Notes: generated by a model not told the origin, from the letters alone. Shown: positions 43,863 to 52,550, numbered from the stretch's first letter. The stretch is 64,000 nucleotides of DNA from UBA2402 sp037139735 (GCA_037139735.1 JBAXFU010000003.1:1-64000); one strand, 5' to 3'. Numbers and translations: made by a program.

Positions 43863-44064
43863 TGGAGTGCTCTCCCGATGAGCCTGAGGGGGCATGCTGC
43901 GGGCCACATGCCGCCGCATGCGTGTTGCGCGAAGGGTCCGACGGACGCCCGCACGGCTCCCGAATGGGAGCAGCCACGAATACGCACGGGGATCCCCTTG
44001 GTTGCAGATCGGCCGAGGATTCGGGGGCCGGAAGGGGTGAGGGAGGCAGGCGATCGGGTTCGGT

Positions 44065-45549
44065 TCAGCAGTCCGAGGCGGTCCAAGCGGCCATGAAGGC
44101 GCCGGCATCGCCGCCGTCGACGCCTCCGTCGGCGTTGACGTCGGCGAGGAAGTCGCCGGCCTGCCAGGCCTCGAAGAAGGCGGCGAGATCGGCTCCGTCG
44201 ACGCCTCCGTCGGTGTTGAAGTCGGCGATGCAGGGGGGCCGCAGCAGCGTCGTGAGTTCGCGCGACGCGAGCGCGTCGTAGGCCGCCTCGGCGAGGTGAT
44301 TGCGGTCGGTGTTGTTGGCCTGGTACCAGCGGTTGGCGAGCATCTCACCCGCGCTGGAGATCACGTCGAGTCGCACCGTCGCGGTGCGGGGCTGCGAGCG
44401 AGCGAGTTGGTCGCACGCGTCGCGGTAGCCGCGAAGCGAAGCTTCGTCGGGGTCCGCGACGGGGTGGGAGGCGGTCAGGAGGAAGTGGAGTTCCTCGGCG
44501 GGCCAGCCGTTGAGCGTCCACAGGGCCCGCAGGCGTTCGATGATCGAGAGCAGGTTGTCGGCGTACGCGGCCGCGGAGTTGCCCGGGACGAGTCCGAGCC
44601 GGACCGACGGACGCGACTCGGCGCGATCGTTGAGCCCGGTGTTGATGCGCACGAGGACGCCCTTCACGGGGCCTTGCAGGCGTCGCAGGGAACCGAAGTA
44701 GTGCGTGAGCGTCGCGTCGCTCGCCGCGAGCGTCGCCCGCGCCATGTCGTTGGACGACTTAGCGCCCAGGGCGTAGAGCGAACTGAAGGCGGCTCCATGC
44801 GTTCGCGAGCGGTTCTCCGCCCGGAGGTGGTAGGCGATGAAGGGACCGACGATGCTGGAGGCCTGAGGGGAAGCCCGCAGCGCGATGGGGCGGGTGCGAG
44901 CACCCTGCGGCACGTCGACGGTGCCCATGACGATCTCGAACGCGCCGGTCCCGCTTCTGGTCGAGAGGGTCTGGCCCGTCACGATGGTCTCGAACGGGAA
45001 GTTCTCGAAGCGGCACAGCGGCTGGAACGAACCCGACCCCGTGCCCGCGAAGCGGCCGTACGAGAAGTGCAGTCGCAAGGGGCCGGAGATGTCGATCGGG
45101 CACCCGGGCTCGATGATGCCGCCGGCAATCGCGGTGCCGGGCACGCTCGCGCCGGCGGGCACGTGGAGGTAGTTGTGCGGCGCGAGGAGCGACGTGGCCG
45201 AATCGAGGAAGATCGCCGCCTCGGGCGGCGCGTCGGCGTAGGCGAAGCCGCCTCCCGCGCTCGAGAGCGAGGCGTATCGGTATCCCTGTCCTGCGCCCCG
45301 ACCTTGTCCTTCGCCCCAACTCACCAGTCCGGTGGCGTAGAGGCCGAATCGTTCATCGAGCGCCTTGTGCCACCCTTGGTCCCATCCGTTGGAACGCTGC
45401 AACTGATTCGAGTCGCCGATGCCGACGACATCGACACGGGCGCGTGCGGCCAGGTCGAGGAACGGGCGGATCGCCTCGGCGTTCACGGCCGCCATCTGGG
45501 CCGATGCCGAAGCGGTCAGGCACGCGAGCATCGGCCACGAGGTCCTCAT
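44065..45549 (-). CDS. Secreted SGNH-type hydrolase with dockerin-like tail
   Basis: A 494-residue exported protein with a short signal peptide (to about residue 17, ASASA). An SGNH/GDSL hydrolase fold is indicated by VDVVGIGDSNQLQRSNGWDQ (block I, Ser in GDSN) and by TDRNHLAEAAYDALA near residue 415 (Asp-x-x-His of block V). The 55-residue tail has DFNTDGGVDGAD and DVNADGGVDGGD repeats and ends WTASDC: terminal Cys is kept but the preceding Gly is Asp. It probably de-esterifies a carbohydrate. It is near two other dockerin-tailed genes. Confidence 0.75.
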   Translation of the reverse strand: MRTSWPMLACLTASASAQMAAVNAEAIRPFLDLAARARVDVVGIGDSNQLQRSNGWDQGWHKALDERFGLYATGLVSWGEGQGRGAGQGYRYASLSSAGGGFAYADAPPEAAIFLDSATSLLAPHNYLHVPAGASVPGTAIAGGIIEPGCPIDISGPLRLHFSYGRFAGTGSGSFQPLCRFENFPFETIVTGQTLSTRSGTGAFEIVMGTVDVPQGARTRPIALRASPQASSIVGPFIAYHLRAENRSRTHGAAFSSLYALGAKSSNDMARATLAASDATLTHYFGSLRRLQGPVKGVLVRINTGLNDRAESRPSVRLGLVPGNSAAAYADNLLSIIERLRALWTLNGWPAEELHFLLTASHPVADPDEASLRGYRDACDQLARSQPRTATVRLDVISSAGEMLANRWYQANNTDRNHLAEAAYDALASRELTTLLRPPCIADFNTDGGVDGADLAAFFEAWQAGDFLADVNADGGVDGGDAGAFMAAWTASDC

Positions 45550-45639
45550 CCAACGTCAAGTATGCGCCGCGGCACGACCGAAGGCCACCGGGCCATGCAC
45601 GGTTGCGTCGCCGGGGCCGCCCGCGGTCGCGAGGGGCGA

Positions 45640-45989
45640 TCATTCTCGGACGATCGAGGCCTCGACGGCGTCACGAGCGAGGATCAGCGCGTGTCGTCCC
45701 AGCGGTTCGTCGCAGGCGGCCGCCGCGGCCTCGATGGCGGGCACGAGGCCCGGGGCGATCGCCCTGCCGGGCGCGTGGCGTTCGACCAGGCGGGCCAGCA
45801 GCACCCGCGTCTTGGCGTCGGTTTCCTCGAGGATCAAGGTTCCAAGCCGCAGCAGCAGCGTGTCGTCGATGGGGTCGACGCGAGCCGCGTCGAGCGCGGC
45901 GATGCGGCGAACCGTCGGGTTGACGTGCGACAGGCGGCGAGCAAGTTCGGCGAGCAAGTTCGGCGAGCAAGTTCGGCGAGATCGGTCAC
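45640..45989 (-). pseudogene. HEAT-like gene frameshifted by 13-bp repeat
   Basis: From GTG 45989, which overlaps the upstream stop by GTGA, the frame reads VTDLAELARR and then enters three copies of a 13-bp repeat. After the repeat the coherent frame is LSHVNPTVRRIAALDAARVD and onward to the stop at 45640, but it is no longer in frame with the GTG. Removing two copies (26 nt) restores VTDLAELARRLSHVNPTVRR exactly. The restored product would be about 107 residues with HEAT-like helices. Either the gene is broken, or copy number switches it on and off, or a TTG inside the repeat (45957) is used. Confidence 0.7.
45936..45974. repeat. 13-bp tandem repeat, three copies
   Basis: The unit ggcgagcaagttc occurs exactly three times, followed by a partial fourth (ggcgag, 45975-45980). 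Because 13 is not a multiple of three, each change of one copy shifts the frame of the minus-strand gene it lies in. Confidence 0.95.
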
Positions 45990-46729
45990 GGCTCCTTGGC
46001 GGCCGGCGGTTCGCTCGGCGCCTTGGCGTTTGCTTCCCACGCGCGGAACTGTTCGCGATAGTCGCCCTTGGCGCGGCTCGACAGTTCGTACTGGTCGATG
46101 CGCTCCTCGTCGGGCAGCACGTAGGGCTCGGGAATCGGGTCGATGCCCGGGGGCCACGCGCGGGCGTGGAGCACTCGCCAGGGACCGAAGCCGCCGGTCA
46201 TCTTGAGCGTGACGGTCTGGTAGACCGGCTTGCCGTCGGGTCCCGGCGGGAGTTCGGGCATCGGCCGCATCACGTCGACCCACCCCTCCGAGAAGCGGAG
46301 CCACACGCGAGTGACGTGATACACCGGCAGCGACGCGTCGACGTCGCCGGTCATCGGCGCCACGTTGGGGCCCACCCTGCGGGCGATGCGGCGGTAGTAG
46401 CTTTGACGCTGTCCCACGGGGAGGTTCACCACCATCGGCGTGGAAGTCGTCATCTCGCCCGCCTCGCGAGCGTTCTTCGCGTCAAGACGCATCGTGCCGG
46501 GCGTGTATCGGTTGGCCACGAACTGCAACGCGGCCACCATCGCGCTCTCGCTCGCGGGCGTGTTGGGGTCCTGCTTGAGCCCCTTGGCGCTGGGGATCTC
46601 CGGGTAGTTCGAGTACTGCTGCATGCAGCCCAGGGGGCCGCCCGCGGCGACGAACACGCCGGCGACAAGGCCTGCGACCAGGCGAAGGCGGAGGCGAACG
46701 GAGCGATTCGACAGAGGACCGGAGTTCAT
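45986..46729 (-). CDS. Lipoprotein of unknown function
   Basis: A 247-residue protein with an N-terminal signal ending PLGC at about residue 35, a lipobox. The mature part includes MTTSTPMVVNLPVGQRQSYY and VYHVTRVWLRFSEGWVDVMRP, a mixed alpha/beta domain I do not recognise, then a charged C-terminal tail. It would be membrane-anchored outside the cytoplasmic membrane. TACACT lies 8 nt before the ATG at 46729, and the stop overlaps the start of the HEAT-like gene by GTGA. Confidence 0.7.
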   Translation of the reverse strand: MNSGPLSNRSVRLRLRLVAGLVAGVFVAAGGPLGCMQQYSNYPEIPSAKGLKQDPNTPASESAMVAALQFVANRYTPGTMRLDAKNAREAGEMTTSTPMVVNLPVGQRQSYYRRIARRVGPNVAPMTGDVDASLPVYHVTRVWLRFSEGWVDVMRPMPELPPGPDGKPVYQTVTLKMTGGFGPWRVLHARAWPPGIDPIPEPYVLPDEERIDQYELSSRAKGDYREQFRAWEANAKAPSEPPAAKEP

Positions 46730-46737
46730 GGCGGCGG

Positions 46738-46743
46738 AGTGTA
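46738..46743 (-). promoter_or_regulatory. Candidate -10 element, leaderless, lipoprotein gene
   Basis: TACACT on the minus strand ends 8 nt before the ATG at 46729. Confidence 0.45.
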
Positions 46744-46807
46744 GAAGGGTCGAACCCCTTCGTGTGCCCGGCGCGATGCCCGCTCCAGCGTCAATTGCGG
46801 GTGCGAC

Positions 46808-48580
46808 TCAGTGGGCGGCGGCCGCCGGGGCGGGCTTGACGGCCGGGGCCGGCGCGGGCGACGGCGTGGGGCCTCCGCTCGAGCCCGCGGCATCGGTTCC
46901 GCGGCCCTCGCGGCGGCCTCGGTCGGCGGGCGGGCCCCCCGCGGGGCGAACCCCCGGGGCGCCGGCGCCGCCGGGCGAGACGCCGCCCCGCATGCCCCCC
47001 TCGGCGATGACCTTGCCCGCGTCGTCGAGGCGGTACCCCGCGGCGGTGAGCGCCTCGGGCTTGAAGTTGCCCGCGAGCACTTCGCCGGATCCGGGTTCGC
47101 GCAGCAGCACGACCGTGCCTTCGTCGAGTCCCTTGACGACCTCGGCCATGGTGTCGGAACGACGACCGATCCTGACCGGCAGCCGCTCGAAGCGAGGGCC
47201 GGAAGGCGAGTAGACGAACTGCACGGGGCCCTCGTTGAAGACCGCCTGCACGGGGACGGTGATGGCCTGGGGCACGGAGTCGAGGACGATCCTCGCCTCG
47301 CAGCGCATGGCGGGCTTGAGGGCGTTGTTGCCCTGCGTGTCGATGGCGACGCGAACGGTGTATTCGCGAAGGTTGGGGTCGCGCCAGCCGCCGGTTTCGG
47401 CCATCACTCCCACGCTCTCGACCTTGCCCGCGAACGTCACGCCGCCCGCGGCGTCGATGCGCACGTTGACCGGCTGATCCTTGCGGATCCGACCCGCCAG
47501 GCTCTCGTGCACGCGGACGGCCGCGAGCATCTCCGAGGTGTCGGGGAGGATCATCAGGAGCTGGTTGGGAGCGACCTGGGTGCCGATCGTGAGGGTCGAG
47601 TCGCCGCCGCCGCCGCGGCCGGACCAACTGTTGCGGTCGACGGAGGTGCCATAGACCACGAGGCCGTCTCGTTCGGCGCGGATGGTGGCGTCGTCACGCT
47701 GCTTGGTGAGCTTGGCGAGCTTGCGCTCGAGCCCCAAGAGCTGTTCGTGGGAGTTGTTCATCTCGGCGAGCTTGCTCGCCAGTTGGCTGCGGCTGTTGAG
47801 TTGGGCCTTGTCGAGTTCCTGCGTGGCCTCGGCGACGTCGGACTCGAACTTCTTGCGGTCCTTGATCTGCTCGTACGCGCGGTGGACGTCGAGCGCGAGC
47901 TTGGAGGTCTTGTACTTCGAGATGGCCTCGATGTACGCCACCTCCTCGAGGTCCATCTGGTTCTTGCTCATGAACCCTTCGGCGTTGAGGTTCTGCGCCC
48001 GCATGTACACCTCGGCGAGCCGGTGCAACTCGAGCACGGCCTTGTCGGCCGCCAGCTCGAGGTCGCGTTCCTTCTTGAGGCGGTCGCCCTGTTCCCACTG
48101 CTGGAGCGCGAGTTCGGCGAGTTCGAGCTTGAGCCTCGATTGGCGGAGCTTGATCTCGTTCTCCTTGAGTTGGATCTCGTACGCGTTCTTGGCCACTTCG
48201 GCGACGGCCCTGGCCGATTCGACCTTGAGCTTCTCCTCGTCGACCTTGAGTTGGATCTCCTCGACGTTGAGCTGGATGATGATGTCCCCGGCCGTCACGC
48301 GAGTGCCCTCGGGAACGATCCGGACGATGGCGGACTCCTGATCGAGCGGATTGCGGATCTCGACCCGCTTGCGAGCCTCGAGTTCGCCGTTGGCCGTGGT
48401 CACGATCTCGAAGCCCATCGAGCGGGCGGGCGCTCGGTCCGCCGTGCCGGCGGCCGCCCTCGCCGCCGCCTGGCGATCGGCTTCGTCGGAGCACCCCGAC
48501 GCGAACGCAAGGCCCGCCGCCATGGCGAGGATGACGGTTCGACTCGGACGGGGGCGTTGGGTGGATCGCTGGGCGTTCAT
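46808..48580 (-). CDS. HlyD-family periplasmic adaptor (lipoprotein)
   Basis: A 590-residue adaptor of the HlyD/membrane-fusion type. The N-terminus has a signal ending ASGC (lipobox near residue 31), then a lipoyl-like half (RVTAGDIIIQLNVEEIQLKV), a very long coiled-coil hairpin (about 115-320), the second lipoyl half (ATIRAERDGLVVYG), a beta-barrel domain and a Pro/Gly/Ala-rich disordered tail of about 90 residues. It would bridge an inner-membrane transporter to an outer-membrane channel, but no ABC, RND or TolC-type partner is in the window. GAGAGG precedes the ATG at 48580. Confidence 0.83.
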   Translation of the reverse strand: MNAQRSTQRPRPSRTVILAMAAGLAFASGCSDEADRQAAARAAAGTADRAPARSMGFEIVTTANGELEARKRVEIRNPLDQESAIVRIVPEGTRVTAGDIIIQLNVEEIQLKVDEEKLKVESARAVAEVAKNAYEIQLKENEIKLRQSRLKLELAELALQQWEQGDRLKKERDLELAADKAVLELHRLAEVYMRAQNLNAEGFMSKNQMDLEEVAYIEAISKYKTSKLALDVHRAYEQIKDRKKFESDVAEATQELDKAQLNSRSQLASKLAEMNNSHEQLLGLERKLAKLTKQRDDATIRAERDGLVVYGTSVDRNSWSGRGGGGDSTLTIGTQVAPNQLLMILPDTSEMLAAVRVHESLAGRIRKDQPVNVRIDAAGGVTFAGKVESVGVMAETGGWRDPNLREYTVRVAIDTQGNNALKPAMRCEARIVLDSVPQAITVPVQAVFNEGPVQFVYSPSGPRFERLPVRIGRRSDTMAEVVKGLDEGTVVLLREPGSGEVLAGNFKPEALTAAGYRLDDAGKVIAEGGMRGGVSPGGAGAPGVRPAGGPPADRGRREGRGTDAAGSSGGPTPSPAPAPAVKPAPAAAAH

Positions 48581-48741
48581 GGAACCTCTCGAACGGACGG
48601 GGGCCACTCCGGGGGCAATCGCGATGGGATCGTAGACCCTCCCATCAACCGAACCCCCTCGGCGGGATCACCATCCTTTCGGCGTGGAAGCCGCGGCGGA
48701 TGCCTGTCGGTGACGGGCACGGTGACGGGCATGGCGACGGA

Positions 48742-48747
48742 TAGCAT
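48742..48747 (+). promoter_or_regulatory. Candidate -10 element, leaderless, mqnB operon
   Basis: TAGCAT ends 8 nt before the ATG at 48756. Confidence 0.4.
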
Positions 48748-48755
48748 CGCCTGAC

Positions 48756-49493
48756 ATGAACGACGGCCCATTCAACTCCCGACCGACCTCGCTCCTGCTC
48801 GTCGTGGCGGCCGCCACGGAGGCGTCGGCCGTTCGGAGGGGCGTCGGTCTCGACGGTCCGGCCCGGGCGCCGGCGGCGTGGCAGACGGTGCCCTTGGCTC
48901 CCGGCGCGGACTTGCTCCTGACGGGCGTGGGCAAGGCGAACGCCGCCGGAGCGGTTGCCACCACGCTGGCCTTGGGACGTCACGGGCTGGTGGTCAACCT
49001 TGGCATCGCGGGGGCGTTGCCGGCCGTGCCGCACCCGGCCGCGATCGGGAGCGTCGTCTTCGCCGAGTCGTCGGTCTTTGCCGACGAGGGGGTGCAGACC
49101 GAGGCGTCGTTCCGCTCGTTGGCGAGTCTGGGCTGGGGCATCGCGCCCGACGCCACCGATGCGATCGGGCCGCACGCCGACTTGGCCGCCGCGCTTCGTT
49201 CGCTCGCGAGCGTGCACGGCCCCGTCGCCACCGTCTCGACGTGCTCGGGGACCGACGCGCTGGCCGCCGAGGTGGTCGCCCGCACCGGCGCGGTCGCTGA
49301 AGCGATGGAGGGGGCGGCGGTGCTGCTGGCGGCGAGCCGCGTCGGGGTTCCGGCGGTCGAGCTTCGCGTCATCAGCAACACCACCGGCGATCGGGCCCGT
49401 CAGCGGTGGGACCTCGCGACGGCGATGGATCGGCTCGCGACGCTCGCTTGGGCGGTGGTGGAGTCCATTCCCGTTCGCATGCCCGGGGCCTAA
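48756..49493 (+). CDS. mqnB: Futalosine hydrolase
   Basis: A 245-residue nucleosidase of the MTA/SAH phosphorylase fold that removes hypoxanthine from futalosine in the alternative menaquinone pathway. Visible signatures are GVGKANAAGAVATTLA, LVVNLGIAGALPAVP, AMEGAAVLLAASRVGVPAVE and RVISNTTGDR, which carries the catalytic Asp. The AMEGAAV and SNTTGDR forms separate it from MTA/SAH nucleosidase. It heads a plus-strand group with skp-like, mnmE and a PhnP-like gene, 36 bases before the next start. No other mqn gene is in the window. Confidence 0.88.
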   Translation: MNDGPFNSRPTSLLLVVAAATEASAVRRGVGLDGPARAPAAWQTVPLAPGADLLLTGVGKANAAGAVATTLALGRHGLVVNLGIAGALPAVPHPAAIGSVVFAESSVFADEGVQTEASFRSLASLGWGIAPDATDAIGPHADLAAALRSLASVHGPVATVSTCSGTDALAAEVVARTGAVAEAMEGAAVLLAASRVGVPAVELRVISNTTGDRARQRWDLATAMDRLATLAWAVVESIPVRMPGA

Positions 49494-49529
49494 CCTCCTT
49501 CGATCGCTTTGCCGCACACGGATCCTGCC

Positions 49530-50222
49530 ATGAAGACCAATGAACGCGTCCTCGTCTACGGCGGTCTCGCCGCTGCCCTTCTCCTGGGTCTCGCCGGTCG
49601 GTTGCCCGACGGACGGGGGTCGCAGGCCATCGCCGCGGGCTGGGGCCTGAAGGCCGACGCTCCCCGCATCGCCACCGTCGACGTGCTGTCGCTGGTCGAG
49701 CGGATGATCTCGACCGACCAGTACAAGTCGCAGCGAGAAGCCTTCGAGACCGAGGAGGCCAAGAAGCTCCAGCCCCTGGCCGAGGAACTCAAGAAGATGC
49801 AGGAAGAGGCCAAGGATCTCAAGGAGGAGAGCGAACGCTTCAAGGCCCTGAACAAGACCTTCCTCGAGAAGAACTCCGCCTTCCAGCAGCGTCGGAGCGA
49901 GGCGACCGCGCAGCTCGAGACCTTCAACACGCGACAGGTGGGGGAGGCGTATCGGCTGATCCTCGACGCCGCCACGCAGTTGGCCGACGGCCTGGGCTAC
50001 ACCCACGTCATCGCCAGCAAGTCTGGAGCCATCGCCCTGAGCTCGAAGAACATTCCGGGCGCGGTGCAGGAGATGCTCGCGAGGCCCGTGGTCAAGGGCG
50101 TCGCCGCCGATGATCTCACCGAGCGGCTCATGAAGTCGCTCAAGCTCGAGAACGTGACGCCCCCCGCGCCGGCCGCCGAGTCCGCCAAGCCGCAGACGCC
50201 CGAGGGCGGAAGCGGGAAGTGA
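49530..50222 (+). CDS. OmpH/Skp-like periplasmic chaperone
   Basis: A 230-residue protein with an N-terminal signal anchor or signal peptide (about 8-35), followed by the OmpH pattern: strand IATVDVLSLVERM, long coiled coil rich in Glu/Lys (about 65-145), then a second strand LGYTHVIASKSGAIAL. It should bind unfolded outer-membrane proteins. It ends in a Pro/Ala-rich tail. The mnmE start follows after three bases, so the genes share a transcript. Confidence 0.82.
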   Translation: MKTNERVLVYGGLAAALLLGLAGRLPDGRGSQAIAAGWGLKADAPRIATVDVLSLVERMISTDQYKSQREAFETEEAKKLQPLAEELKKMQEEAKDLKEESERFKALNKTFLEKNSAFQQRRSEATAQLETFNTRQVGEAYRLILDAATQLADGLGYTHVIASKSGAIALSSKNIPGAVQEMLARPVVKGVAADDLTERLMKSLKLENVTPPAPAAESAKPQTPEGGSGK

Positions 50223-50225
50223 ACC

Positions 50226-51644
50226 ATGGCCGGCGACCAGTCGTGCCGTGCCCAAGGCGCCGCGGCGGCGCGTGACACGATCGTCGCGAGGTCGTCGGCG
50301 CCGGGCGAATCGCCGCGAGCGTTGATCCGGGCGAGCGGCCCGTGCGCGTTGTCGTTGGTCGAGCCGCGGCCGCTGCGCCGGGGTGTCGTGCGGGCGATCG
50401 TCTCGTTGCCCGGGGTCGGCGAGACGCTCGAACTTCCCGTCCTGGCGACCTCGATGCCGGGTTCGACGAGTTACACGGGCGAGGACGTGCTCGAGGTGCT
50501 CGTGCCGGGCCAGACGCACCTGGTGGAGCGGGTGATCGACGCGTGGGCGGCTCGACCGGGGTGTCGCCGCGCAAGGCCGGGCGAGTTTTCGGCTCGGGCG
50601 TTTCTCGCGGGACGACTCTCGCTCGAGCAGGCCGAGGGCGTGGCGGCGATCATCGCCGCCGAGAACGAGGAGGAACTCGACGCCGCCACGGGGCTTCGCG
50701 AGGGCCGCACGGGCCGGCGGCATGCCGCGGTCGCGTCCGATCTCGTCGAGTTGCTGGCGCTGGTGGAGGCGGGCATCGACTTCACCGACCAGGAGGATGT
50801 CGTGGCCATCGGCAGCGGGTCGCTGCGGGCGAGGCTGGAGGCGGTGCTGGGCATCATGCACGAGTTGGGGGTCGGGCCGGGCGACGCCGCGGCCCGCGCG
50901 ACGATGCCGCGAGTGGCGATCGTGGGCATGCCCAACGCGGGCAAGTCGACGCTCTTCAACGCGTTGCTCGGGCGAGAGCGGTCGGTCGTCGACGAGGAGG
51001 CGGGAACGACGCGCGACGTGATCGAGGAGCCGCTCCCGCTCGACGCGGTGCGGCCCGGGGCGGGCAGCGTCATGCTGGTCGATCTCGCCGGGTTCGACGA
51101 CAGGCTCGCGTCGGCGCGGGGCGAGATCGAGCGGGCGGCGCAGGATGCCGCGGCGTCGGCGGCGGCGGCGGCCGACGTGGCGTTGTGGTGCGATCCGTCG
51201 GGCCGGTTCGAGGCGTCGACGCTTCCCGTGGCGGCGGGAGCGGCCCTGTCGCGGCTTGGCGCGGGCCGCGTGCTTCGCATCCGCACGTGCGCCGACCGCC
51301 GTGCCGAGGCCGGCGGCGAGGCGATGGCGGTCTGTTCGCTCGACGGCACGGGCCTGGCGCGTCTGCTTCGGGCCGTGGCGGACGTGGCGGTGACGGGCCG
51401 GGGGCGGCGGGGCCTCGCGGCGTTGCTGCCTCGTCACCGCGCCGCGCTGGACCGGTGTGCCAACGCGCTGCGACAGGCGCGAGACCTCGCCCTCGCGTGC
51501 GAGGATCCTGCGAGGCTGGACCGACCCGAGGAGGTGGCGCAGGCGTTGCGAGAGGCGCTCGACGCGGCGGGTGAACTCTCGGGGCGGATCGGCGTCGAGG
51601 AGGTGCTGGGCCGGGTCTTTGCCTCCTTCTGCGTGGGCAAGTGA
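50226..51644 (+). CDS. mnmE: tRNA modification GTPase MnmE, divergent
   Basis: A 472-residue homologue of the GTPase that makes cmnm5U34 in tRNA with MnmG. The N-terminal folate domain is recognisable (RDTIVARSSAPGE, PGSTSYTGEDVLE), the helical domain follows, and the C-terminus is FCVGK with the catalytic Cys. The G domain has G1 GMPNAGKST and G2 EAGTTRD, but G3 is DLAGFDD instead of DTAGLRE (catalytic Glu is Asp) and no NKxD guanine-specificity motif is found; the corresponding strand is VLRIRTCADRR. It may have altered nucleotide use. ATG 50226 follows the skp-like stop by 3 nt. Confidence 0.85.
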   Translation: MAGDQSCRAQGAAAARDTIVARSSAPGESPRALIRASGPCALSLVEPRPLRRGVVRAIVSLPGVGETLELPVLATSMPGSTSYTGEDVLEVLVPGQTHLVERVIDAWAARPGCRRARPGEFSARAFLAGRLSLEQAEGVAAIIAAENEEELDAATGLREGRTGRRHAAVASDLVELLALVEAGIDFTDQEDVVAIGSGSLRARLEAVLGIMHELGVGPGDAAARATMPRVAIVGMPNAGKSTLFNALLGRERSVVDEEAGTTRDVIEEPLPLDAVRPGAGSVMLVDLAGFDDRLASARGEIERAAQDAAASAAAAADVALWCDPSGRFEASTLPVAAGAALSRLGAGRVLRIRTCADRRAEAGGEAMAVCSLDGTGLARLLRAVADVAVTGRGRRGLAALLPRHRAALDRCANALRQARDLALACEDPARLDRPEEVAQALREALDAAGELSGRIGVEEVLGRVFASFCVGK

Positions 51645-51664
51645 GGGGCGGGGTCCGACGCTGC

Positions 51665-51670
51665 TATTCT
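51665..51670 (+). promoter_or_regulatory. Candidate internal -10 element, PhnP-like gene
   Basis: TATTCT ends 8 nt before the ATG at 51679 and could give a leaderless internal transcript. Confidence 0.4.
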
Positions 51671-51678
51671 CCGCCGCC

Positions 51679-52518
51679 ATGCGCTTCACCTTCCTGGGCA
51701 CCGGCACCTCGGCGGGCGTCCCGATGATCGGATGCTCGTGCGGGGTCTGCACGAGCGACGATCCTCGCGATCGACGCTTGCGGACCAGCGCGTGCCTGCG
51801 GTTCGCGGACGCTTCGGGCGCTCCCCGGACGATCCTGCTCGACGCGGGCCCCGACCTTCGCCTGCAGGCGATTCGCGAGGGCCTCGACCGATGCGACGCC
51901 ATCGTCTTCACGCACAACCACGTGGATCACGTCTTCGGCCTCGACGAGGTCCGGCGATTCAACGACGTGCAGGGGTCGGCGGTCGAGATCCACGCCGACG
52001 ACCACACGATGGAGAGTCTCGAGCGGATCTACGCGCACATCTTCCGCAAGGAGCGGAACGTCAACCCGAGTTTCGTCGCCACCTTGCTTCCCTTTCGCGT
52101 CTCGCCCGAGGTGATCGAGCAAGGCCTGCCGGTCCGGCTCCATGGCGTCGACTTCACGCCCATTCCCCTGCTTCACGGCCGCCTTCCGGTGCTGGGCTGG
52201 CGCATCGATCCCGACGAGCGGCTCCTCACGCCGGCCGCCCGCGACGTCTTCCCGCTGGCCTATTGCACCGACGTGTCGGCCATCCCCACGGGGTCGTGGG
52301 CGAGGTTCCGCGGCATCCGCACGCTGGTGCTCGACGCCCTCCGCCATCGCGCCCACCCCACCCACCTGACGATCGACCAGGCCATCGCCATCGCCGCCGA
52401 GATCGCCGCCGATCGCACGTTCTTCGTCCACATGTCGCACGACCTGGCCCACGAGGCCACGCAGGCGATCCTCCCCGACGGGTGCTTCCTCGCGTTCGAT
52501 GGCCTGACGTTGGGGTGA
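51679..52518 (+). CDS. PhnP-like metallo-beta-lactamase-fold hydrolase
   Basis: A 279-residue hydrolase of the PhnP/RNase Z-like branch. It begins MRFTFLGTGTSAGVPMIGCS, with a Cys pair CGVC that often binds structural zinc, and has the metal motif FTHNHVDHVFGLDEVR (HxHxDH variant with Asn), DAGPDLRLQ, HGRLPVLGWRID and HMSHDLAHEA. It would hydrolyse a phosphodiester such as a cyclic phosphate; no phosphonate genes are nearby, so substrate is open. It ends the mqnB-skp-mnmE group. Confidence 0.85.
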   Translation: MRFTFLGTGTSAGVPMIGCSCGVCTSDDPRDRRLRTSACLRFADASGAPRTILLDAGPDLRLQAIREGLDRCDAIVFTHNHVDHVFGLDEVRRFNDVQGSAVEIHADDHTMESLERIYAHIFRKERNVNPSFVATLLPFRVSPEVIEQGLPVRLHGVDFTPIPLLHGRLPVLGWRIDPDERLLTPAARDVFPLAYCTDVSAIPTGSWARFRGIRTLVLDALRHRAHPTHLTIDQAIAIAAEIAADRTFFVHMSHDLAHEATQAILPDGCFLAFDGLTLG

Positions 52519-52520
52519 TC

Positions 52521-52550
52521 GGACCATGGCGGACCATGGCGGACCATGGC
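52521..52550. repeat. 10-bp tandem repeat, three copies
   Basis: The unit ggaccatggc is repeated exactly three times immediately after the PhnP-like stop, followed by diverged copies around ggatcatgaa and gatcatgg up to about 52575. Each unit contains the palindrome ccatgg. Confidence 0.9.
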
